From contig JAFEGS010000065.1 of assembly GCA_018239705.1 (NCBI GenBank), positions 1 through 6,131 on the forward strand: 6,131 bases of DNA. The letters run 5' to 3'. This DNA comes from Verrucomicrobiota bacterium (lineage in GTDB: Bacteria > Chlamydiota > Chlamydiia > Chlamydiales > FEN-1388). Position numbers and translations under genes: made by a program. Positions 1 to 5,111 of this stretch are shown here, piece by piece (position 1 is the stretch's first letter; every line of letters starts with the position of its first letter). Below the pieces are notes generated by a model. It worked only from the letters and a program-made list of their open reading frames with translations. It did no database searches and had not been told where the DNA came from.

Positions 1-1260
1 GTCTATCACGCCTACGGGTACATCAAGAAGGCTGCAGCAAAGGTAAATGCCAGTCTTGGATTGCTTACTCCCTTAATGGCAGAGGCGATCTGCCATGCTG
101 CTGACGAAGTCATCAGCGGACAGCTCGATAGTGAATTTCCTCTTAGCATGTGGCAGACCGGTTCCGGAACGCAGTCAAACATGAATGTCAACGAAGTAAT
201 TGCCAACCGCGCAAACCAGCTTCTCGGGGGAGAACTTGGCAGCAAAAGCCCCATCCATCCAAATGACCATGTCAACATGTCGCAGTCTTCAAACGATACC
301 TTCCCTTCCGCTATGCACATTGCAGCGGTACTAGAGATCGAGAATGCCCTTTTACCACAGGTCAAGGCCCTTCTGCAGGTTATCGAAAGCAAGGTGGTGC
401 AGTGGCAAGAGGTGGTGAAAATTGGAAGAACGCACCTTCAGGATGCTGTTCCGCTGACGGTAGGCCAGGAGTGGAGCGGCTATGCAGCGCAGCTCAGCGG
501 CGCCTGCTCCTTTATCAAATCAAGTATGCAAGGTCTGTATCACTTAGCAGCAGGAGGGACTGCTGTTGGCACAGGGATAAATGCACCCCCGCACTTTGAT
601 CGCCTCATTGCGGCGGAAATTGCGGCGCTCACCGGCTTTCCCTTTGAAACAGCACCAAATAAATTTGCTGCGATTGCCTCTTCAGACACGATGGTAGCTG
701 CGATGGCGGGACTAAGAAGCCTTGCCGTTTCGCTTATGAAGCTGGCAAACGACTTGCGCTGGCTGGCATCGGGCCCACGATGTGGTTTGGGAGAGCTATT
801 TCTTCCCTCAAACGAGCCCGGCTCCTCAATTATGCCGGGAAAGGTCAATCCAACGCAGTGTGAGGCTCTCTACATGATCTGCATCCAGGTGCTTTGTGAA
901 GACCATGCAGTGAGCTTTGCTGGCTCTCAGGGCAATTTTGAGCTCAATGCGATGCGCCCAATCGTTATCAATAATTTTCTTCATTCGGCCCGCATCCTGA
1001 CCGATGGCTGTGAGAAGTTTCGCCTCTATTGTGTGGAGGGGACTGAGCTCAATCGAGAGCGCATTGAGGAGTATGTGAAACGCTCTTTGATGCTGGTAAC
1101 AGCGCTAAGTCCTGTTATTGGGTATGATAAGGCGGCACACATTGCGAAGAAAGCGCTTACAGAAAACACGACGCTTCGAGAGGCTGCCATTGCAAGCGGC
1201 TATGTGACTGAAGAGCAGTTTGATCAAATTGTTAGGACTGTTTACTACAAAGCTCAATAA
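1..1260 (+). CDS. fumC: Fumarate hydratase class II (fumarase C), 5' end cut by window edge
   Basis: This enzyme catalyses the reversible hydration of fumarate to L-malate in the TCA cycle, as a cytoplasmic, iron-free homotetramer (family knowledge). The frame is open from base 1, and 419 residues are visible. By comparison with E. coli FumC (467 residues, from memory) about 43 N-terminal residues lie outside the window, so the TTG at 61 and the ATG at 76 are internal codons, not starts. Numbering from the first visible residue, I see GSGTQSNMN in the N-terminal domain, HPNDHVNMSQSSND (86-99, substrate-binding loop), THLQDAVP (144-151, whose His is the family's catalytic base) and the superfamily signature GSSIMPGKVNP (274-284, with the catalytic-loop Ser). 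All expected active-site motifs are intact. The C-terminal tail is odd: after FDQIVR it reads TVYYKAQ-stop instead of the usual VxPxxM-type ending. This tail lies in a 29-bp convergent overlap with the next gene. Identity is near certain. Confidence 0.97.
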   Translation, partial: VYHAYGYIKKAAAKVNASLGLLTPLMAEAICHAADEVISGQLDSEFPLSMWQTGSGTQSNMNVNEVIANRANQLLGGELGSKSPIHPNDHVNMSQSSNDTFPSAMHIAAVLEIENALLPQVKALLQVIESKVVQWQEVVKIGRTHLQDAVPLTVGQEWSGYAAQLSGACSFIKSSMQGLYHLAAGGTAVGTGINAPPHFDRLIAAEIAALTGFPFETAPNKFAAIASSDTMVAAMAGLRSLAVSLMKLANDLRWLASGPRCGLGELFLPSNEPGSSIMPGKVNPTQCEALYMICIQVLCEDHAVSFAGSQGNFELNAMRPIVINNFLHSARILTDGCEKFRLYCVEGTELNRERIEEYVKRSLMLVTALSPVIGYDKAAHIAKKALTENTTLREAAIASGYVTEEQFDQIVRTVYYKAQ

Positions 1261-2551
1261 ATTTGGCTCTAATCGGGCTCTTTTCTAACACTCTTATTTC
1301 TTCATAGAGCTCTTCTTTCAGTTTGAGAAACTGTATTACATCATCCGGATCGCGCGGTGACTGTAGTGAGTTGAGCCTGTTTTGAAAGCTTGTACGTACA
1401 TCGTCGGCAAGCTCTTTTGAGCTCTCTTGGAACACTTGTCTCAGAGACATCGGCGTTATGGTCACCTCTCGTAAGTGGTTCATATGCTCGTTCAGCTCTA
1501 CGAGGGTTTCCAGCGTCAGCCGTTTTGAATAGATCTTGAAGGCCTTTTCCAGCTCCTTTGTCACTACCTGTTTTTCATCTGTCCCGGCTCCAAAACCTAA
1601 GAAGACTTTCATCCAGGAAAGCTCAATCATATGGTTGATAAACTCATTTGCAAGCAGATAGGCCTCATAGGTCTTTTCATCGGCAAGATTAAGAGCAACC
1701 ATGTCATAGGCAAAGGTGATGTTTATCCCATTGCTTTTGGCCTTTTCTATCACATTTTTCGCACCTGCCAGCTGCTTTGCGCTCTCTTGGTTGAGGGTTG
1801 TTGGGATGGTAATACCCTTCTTCTTTGCCTTTTCAAAAAAGAGTTCGCGCTCTTTTGAGATTGTTTCGATCCGCTCAAGCAGTTTTTGTTTTTCCTGCTC
1901 TTCGTTATGGCAGCAGCTTTTTGCAATTGGAAAAAATATTTCATCTGTTCCGAGCGATACTTCTAGAGCTCGTATAATGGCAAGTTTTGCATCATTTCTG
2001 ATTTGAGTAAGTTCCGGAAAAGTTTTGATGTCACCTGAGCAGGGATGGTTTTCGCTTTTGCAAATCACGTCCAAAAGGGCGTCTGCTATCGCGTTGTTCA
2101 GTTTGAGGCGATTTTCATTGGAGACTGAAGGGGTAAAGCGTGTCTGATCGAGGAAAATTTTGGCGGCTCTCTTTTTACCGAAAAGCCTGGCAAGGAAGCT
2201 GCTTTGCAGTGAATCTTGGATTTCAGCTTCAATGACTACCTGGATGGCGGCGAGTTGGCTATTATCGAGCGCTGCATGGCCCAAAATCCGGTAGAGCGCC
2301 TTGTGCTTGTAGGCTTGACGACAGAGCTCACCAAAAGCGATTGTTTCGCTTTTTGAAAGAAATCCCAAGAATGTATGATTTGCAAATGATTCAAACCACT
2401 TCTGTTTCCAATCTTTTGGCATTGAATAGAGATATTCCGGGAGTCTACTTGCAACTTCTCTCATTTCACCTTCGGTTAATCTGTTTGGATGCATTGTAGC
2501 TTTATCCATGAGATCAGTAAACTGTTCTTTTGATAAGGTGCTTATAGTCAT
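1232..2551 (-). CDS. Uncharacterised 439-residue helical protein
   Basis: I do not recognise this protein and assign no function. It is 439 residues, rich in Lys and Glu, with no signal peptide, no hydrophobic membrane segment and no nucleotide-binding motif that I can see. It therefore looks soluble and mostly alpha-helical. Charged, coiled-coil-like stretches lie at about 216-245 and 403-425. A short motif EKAKxxGIxI occurs twice, at 240-249 and 269-278, a 29-residue period. Cysteines are few (a CC pair at 213-214). The start is the ATG at 2549-2551: an in-frame TAA lies upstream with no other ATG between. A GGGGG run sits only 3 bases before the ATG, unusually close for a ribosome-binding site, so M15 or M20 are weaker alternatives. 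It follows lolD by 75 bp on the same strand and may have its own promoter. Its 3' end overlaps fumC. The uninterrupted 439 codons, against only short frames elsewhere in this interval, make it a real gene. It is plausibly a lineage-restricted chlamydial protein; an effector role would be speculation. Confidence 0.88.
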   Translation of the reverse strand: MTISTLSKEQFTDLMDKATMHPNRLTEGEMREVASRLPEYLYSMPKDWKQKWFESFANHTFLGFLSKSETIAFGELCRQAYKHKALYRILGHAALDNSQLAAIQVVIEAEIQDSLQSSFLARLFGKKRAAKIFLDQTRFTPSVSNENRLKLNNAIADALLDVICKSENHPCSGDIKTFPELTQIRNDAKLAIIRALEVSLGTDEIFFPIAKSCCHNEEQEKQKLLERIETISKERELFFEKAKKKGITIPTTLNQESAKQLAGAKNVIEKAKSNGINITFAYDMVALNLADEKTYEAYLLANEFINHMIELSWMKVFLGFGAGTDEKQVVTKELEKAFKIYSKRLTLETLVELNEHMNHLREVTITPMSLRQVFQESSKELADDVRTSFQNRLNSLQSPRDPDDVIQFLKLKEELYEEIRVLEKSPIRAKFIELCSKQS

Positions 2552-2560
2552 AATCCCCCA

Positions 2561-2618
2561 AAATTCTTCTATTATTTCTACATATAATAATTAAAATTTT
2601 TTAGTGCTAGAAGAATTT
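2561..2618. repeat. 11-bp perfect inverted repeat in the lolD/hypothetical gene spacer
   Basis: AAATTCTTCTA at 2561-2571 is the exact reverse complement of TAGAAGAATTT at 2608-2618, separated by 36 bases of very AT-rich sequence. The arms bracket the candidate promoter of the leftward 439-residue gene, and one arm lies just upstream of its start codon. The loop is long and the stem AT-rich, so it does not look like a standard Rho-independent terminator. It could be an operator for a dimeric regulator or a weak mRNA structure; chance in AT-rich DNA is also possible. Confidence 0.55.
2584..2612 (-). promoter_or_regulatory. Weak candidate promoter for the 439-residue hypothetical gene
   Basis: On the minus strand a TATTAT hexamer (2584-2589) resembles a -10 box. 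At 17 bases upstream lies TTCTAG (2607-2612), which matches the -35 consensus poorly. The surrounding sequence is strongly AT-rich and is the only non-coding DNA before the gene. Promoters of this group are often degenerate, but the call rests mainly on the -10 hexamer. The gene could instead be read through from rpmG-lolC/E-lolD, since I see no terminator after lolD. Confidence 0.3.
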
Positions 2619-2630
2619 AAAAGAATTTAA
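2611..2630. repeat. Tandem 10-bp direct repeat AAGAATTTAA x2
   Basis: Two identical copies, 2611-2620 and 2621-2630, lie head to tail. The second contains the lolD stop codon (TAA on the minus strand, 2627-2629). The first contributes most of the right arm of the 11-bp inverted repeat. The repeat could be a slippage duplication or a pair of protein-binding half-sites. Confidence 0.6.
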
Positions 2631-3301
2631 GGAAGCAAGAGCCCGCTTTCAAGTAAATAGCTTGCATTGCAGCTTCGAGCAAGATCTTGGCTATGGGTAA
2701 CTACAAGAAGAGTCTTTTTTTCTTCTTCTACCCACGAAAAGAGGAGGTTTTGAATTTCTATGGCAGTGATGTGGTCGAGATTTCCCGTTGGCTCATCGGC
2801 AAAGAGGATATCAGGATCGCACATGAAGGCTCGCGCGATAGCCAGGCGCTGCTTTTCTCCGCCGGAGAGCTTTATTGCCGGAAGATGCCTTCTTTCATAA
2901 AGGCCAACCTTTTGCAGGAGCTCTACAGCTTTATGGAAGCTTTCACTTTTTGGCCCCACATCATACCTCGCAATTGCCCGTGGGATGAGCAGGTTGTCAA
3001 TCGCCGTGATGTCAGAGAGGAGATGAAAGGCCTGAAATACAAACCCGAGGTGGCGGTTTCTCAGCAGATTCGCTTTAGGATAATAGACTTCCTTTCCATT
3101 GATCCAGAGCGTGCCTGTGGTTGGTTCATCGAGCGTGCCAAGAATATGCAGGAGGGAGCTTTTGCCCTCTCCGGATTTGCCGATGATGGCAGTGCTCGTT
3201 CCCTTATAGAGCTCAAGGTCAATACCCTTCAAGAGCTCTAGAGGAGCAGGACTTGTAAAGGTCTTTGTGATCTTTTCGGCTTTTAAGATGGGGTCATTCA
3301 T
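2627..3301 (-). CDS. lolD: Lipoprotein-releasing ABC transporter ATP-binding protein LolD
   Basis: This is the ATPase subunit of the Lol inner-membrane complex, which powers extraction of outer-membrane lipoproteins and their hand-over to the periplasmic carrier LolA (family knowledge). It has 224 residues, normal for LolD/MacB-type ATPases. All ABC motifs are present in order: Walker A GKSGEGKSS (41-49), Q-loop Gln90 in VFQAFHL, signature LSGGEKQR (145-152), Walker B ILFADEP with D169 and E170, D-loop GNLD (173-176) and H-loop His203 in VVTHS. The LLHILGTLDEPTTG stretch after Walker A is typical of the LolD branch. The ATG at 3299-3301 lies inside the end of the permease gene, an 8-bp overlap, so translation is probably coupled. 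No strong Shine-Dalgarno sequence is seen. The adjacent LolC/E-type permease supports LolD over FtsE or MacB; sequence alone would leave some doubt between these close relatives. Confidence 0.93.
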   Translation of the reverse strand: MNDPILKAEKITKTFTSPAPLELLKGIDLELYKGTSTAIIGKSGEGKSSLLHILGTLDEPTTGTLWINGKEVYYPKANLLRNRHLGFVFQAFHLLSDITAIDNLLIPRAIARYDVGPKSESFHKAVELLQKVGLYERRHLPAIKLSGGEKQRLAIARAFMCDPDILFADEPTGNLDHITAIEIQNLLFSWVEEEKKTLLVVTHSQDLARSCNASYLLESGLLLP

Positions 3302-4811
3302 TTCTCAAGGCCTCTGAGGTGTTGATTCTACTTGCCTGGAAGGCAGGAATGATGCCAGAAAGGCACGAGATGCAGGCACAAGAGCCGATGACAAAGAGCA
3401 GCGCTTCAACACTTATCTGAGAGGGGAGGTTGTTGCCGTAGAACGTAGTATTGAGCACTTCAAACCCTTGCAGGCTTCCTAGCTGACGTAGGAGGAAGGA
3501 GAGATTATTCAGTGTCAGGATGGCAAGCGCTGCTCCCAGAATGCTCCCCGTAGCTCCCATGATAAAGCCGCAGAGGCCGAAAATCGCGCCAATGCTTGTT
3601 TTACTGGCGCCTAACGCTCGCAGGATAGCGATCTCTTTTCTCTTGTCATGCACCAGGATAATCAGCATAGAGATGATGTTGGAACAGGCCACAATCATGA
3701 TGATAAAGGAGATCAGCGAAAAGAGGTTTCTGTCACTTTTCATCTGCTGCAGGATATCTTTTGTAAAGTCGAACTCTTCGTAGGTGCGTATGTCCCAATA
3801 GGGGGAAATATTTTCCTTTTTGAACAGCTCTACCAGCTCTTTTTTGATCTGGTCTGCCTTCTTGAGGTCGTTGAAGTGCACATTAAAGCCGGTGGGAAGG
3901 GATTGCTCTTCTGTAAAGGTGGCGTCATGGATGCGGCTGACAAGCTCAGGCCTTGCAAGCACCACTTTGCCGCCTGTTGGAATGATGCCGGGGTCGTAAA
4001 AGCCTGCAACAAATACCGGCACACGCTGCTCTTGCAGGGCAGTGGCTCCAAAGGCCCGGTAGCTTATCGTGCCTCGATCTCCAACTAAGGTGCCCGCATC
4101 GCGAAAGCTCTTTGGCAGCAGAATGCCCTCTCCGCGCTGCGCATCATGGGGCAGGACCCATTCCTGGCCCCTTTTTTCCACCCACAGAGGCGGCAAGTGC
4201 TGGTTCAAAATATTTTGTTTATCTTCTTCAGTGATTGGCAGCAGGCTTATATTGAGAAACTGATTTGTTGGATCAAAGCTTACTACATAGGAGCTTTGAG
4301 AGATGGTCTGTTCTGTTGGCGGTGCATACGGTGCCTCTTGTCGAATGAGGCGCACCTTTAGCGACGCCGGAGCGGTCTCAAAAATATCGCAGGAGAGTCC
4401 AGGGATAGAGCGTATTGCTTTTTGTGCCAGCTTTACGAGGTCAAGAGAGCTTGGCTTCGGGAACCCAGGGGGAAGAGCCGGGTCTTCATCTGGGTTGTAG
4501 GGGTCTGTAGTTTCAGCTGAGAGCTTCTCTCGAAGACTTTTATGGGAAAAATGGGAGCCGGCTGCTGCTGCATCAATCTGGTAGTAGTAGCTTGCGTAGT
4601 AAGCAGAGGTTGGGGTGATTCTGATGGGGGCTGTGAGGGCAAGCATCTTCTCAGTCCAGCGCTTTTCAATGCCCTCTTGAACAGAAAAGAAGACAATACT
4701 CAGCCACACGACAGTTGCAATAACGACGACTGAAATGAGGCTGATGCAGGATACAGAAAGCTGTCGCACACGTGGGACGAGGTACTTGCGTGCGACTGAG
4801 AACTCATACAT
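3294..4811 (-). CDS. LolC/LolE-type lipoprotein-releasing ABC permease (single, long form)
   Basis: This is the inner-membrane partner of LolD. It shows the LolC/E layout of one N-terminal membrane segment (about 20-43), a large periplasmic domain (about 44-360), and three C-terminal segments (about 363-387, 407-435, 469-490) forming an FtsX-type domain. The cytoplasmic stretch KEIAILRALGAS after the second segment is the conserved motif that contacts the ATPase. At 505 residues it is about 90-100 longer than E. coli LolC or LolE (about 400-414, from memory). The excess lies in the periplasmic part, including a Pro-rich segment near 105-120 and a Tyr-rich stretch YYASYYYQID near 70-79. Only one permease gene is present, so the complex is probably a homodimer, unlike the LolC-LolE heterodimer. 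From memory it resembles chlamydial CT151. The start ATG shares its A with the rpmG stop (TAATG), indicating translational coupling; the 3' end overlaps lolD. I leave the symbol blank because lolC and lolE cannot be told apart here. Confidence 0.9.
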   Translation of the reverse strand: MYEFSVARKYLVPRVRQLSVSCISLISVVVIATVVWLSIVFFSVQEGIEKRWTEKMLALTAPIRITPTSAYYASYYYQIDAAAAGSHFSHKSLREKLSAETTDPYNPDEDPALPPGFPKPSSLDLVKLAQKAIRSIPGLSCDIFETAPASLKVRLIRQEAPYAPPTEQTISQSSYVVSFDPTNQFLNISLLPITEEDKQNILNQHLPPLWVEKRGQEWVLPHDAQRGEGILLPKSFRDAGTLVGDRGTISYRAFGATALQEQRVPVFVAGFYDPGIIPTGGKVVLARPELVSRIHDATFTEEQSLPTGFNVHFNDLKKADQIKKELVELFKKENISPYWDIRTYEEFDFTKDILQQMKSDRNLFSLISFIIMIVACSNIISMLIILVHDKRKEIAILRALGASKTSIGAIFGLCGFIMGATGSILGAALAILTLNNLSFLLRQLGSLQGFEVLNTTFYGNNLPSQISVEALLFVIGSCACISCLSGIIPAFQASRINTSEALRNE

Positions 4812-4966
4812 TATTTTGTTTCTTTAAACTCGACATGCTCTCGTACGATGGGATCAAACTTCTTGAGGGAGATCCGCTCCGGTGTGGAAGACTTGTTTTT
4901 CGATGTGTAATAGAAAAAGGTGCTCTTGGTACTTTTTAGCTTAATTTTTTCTCTTTTGCTGGCCAT
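4811..4966 (-). CDS. rpmG: 50S ribosomal protein L33 (bL33), zinc-free form
   Basis: A small, basic, 51-residue protein beginning MASKREKIKLKSTKST and ending EFKETK. The pattern of Lys-rich N-terminus, aromatic centre (FFYYTSKNK), ISLKKFDP and REHVEFKE is characteristic of bL33, a component of the large ribosomal subunit near the tRNA exit site. It has no cysteines, so it is the C-minus form lacking the zinc-binding CxxC pairs. Length is normal for the family. The ATG at 4964-4966 is preceded by GGAG with an 11-base gap, slightly long but acceptable, and by a near-consensus promoter. Its stop overlaps the start of the permease by one base (TAATG). It is therefore the first gene of a three-gene operon. 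Pairing with LolC/E and LolD matches the Chlamydia arrangement as I remember it and is the best taxonomic marker in the window. Confidence 0.93.
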   Translation of the reverse strand: MASKREKIKLKSTKSTFFYYTSKNKSSTPERISLKKFDPIVREHVEFKETK

Positions 4967-5004
4967 GAGGGGTGTTACTCCGGTTGTATAATTTTAATGG
5001 CAAA

Positions 5005-5034
5005 ATCATAGCAGAACTAGCGGTATGTTGTCAA
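5005..5034 (-). promoter_or_regulatory. Near-consensus sigma70-type promoter of rpmG-lolC/E-lolD
   Basis: On the minus strand TTGACA (5029-5034, perfect -35) is followed after 18 bases by TATGAT (5005-5010, five of six matches to the -10 consensus). Transcription would begin near 4998, giving a leader of about 32 bases before the rpmG ATG. The strength suits a ribosomal protein gene and would drive the two Lol genes behind it. In Chlamydiota the reader would be sigma66. Confidence 0.8.
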
Positions 5035-5060
5035 CCTCGAAAGCCTGCAAAGTATTTTTC

Positions 5061-5090
5061 TTGACGGTATAGGATATTTACGTATACAAT
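5061..5090 (+). promoter_or_regulatory. Candidate sigma70-type promoter of the AAA-ATPase-like gene
   Basis: TTGACG (5061-5066) matches five of six -35 positions. It is followed either by TATACA at 5083-5088 (16-base spacer) or by TACAAT at 5085-5090 (18-base spacer). Initiation near 5095-5098 would give a leader of only about 15 bases. It is divergent from the rpmG promoter, with 26 bases between the two -35 boxes. Confidence 0.65.
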
Positions 5091-5101
5091 GTTTAAGTGC
5101 C

Positions 5102-5105
5102 GGAG
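5102..5105 (+). promoter_or_regulatory. Ribosome-binding site fixing the start at 5112
   Basis: GGAG ends six bases before the ATG at 5112-5114, a normal Shine-Dalgarno spacing. It supports this start for the AAA-ATPase-like gene, whose N-terminal motif LPIGISDF begins 10 residues later, as usual in the family. Confidence 0.7.
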
Positions 5106-5111
5106 CTTCTC

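Noticed and set aside
61..78. TTG at 61 or ATG at 76 as a start codon for fumC
   Set aside because: The frame is open back to base 1 and the upstream residues (IKKAAAKVNASLGLL) match the conserved fumarase N-terminal domain, so the true start is outside the window.
12..392. Minus-strand open frame of 126 codons inside fumC
   Set aside because: It is antisense to strongly conserved fumarase motifs and its translation resembles no family.
2552..2626. Rho-independent terminator after lolD
   Set aside because: The only stem is AT-rich with a 36-base loop and there is no GC-rich hairpin followed by a U tract. Read-through into the next gene cannot be excluded.
2687..3241. Plus-strand open frame of 184 codons inside lolD
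   Set aside because: It is fully antisense to a textbook ABC ATPase with all its motifs. Its translation has no recognisable motif and it lacks its own regulatory sequence, so it is a shadow of lolD codon use.
3648..4088. Plus-strand open frame of 146 codons inside the permease gene
   Set aside because: It is antisense to the conserved FtsX-type region and its periplasmic neighbour, with low-complexity translation and no ribosome-binding site of note.
2627..4811. FtsE/FtsX or MacB instead of a Lol transporter
   Set aside because: FtsX is shorter with a small extracellular loop, and MacB carries its ATPase fused to the permease. The separate LolD-like ATPase, the four-segment permease and the remembered chlamydial synteny favour Lol.
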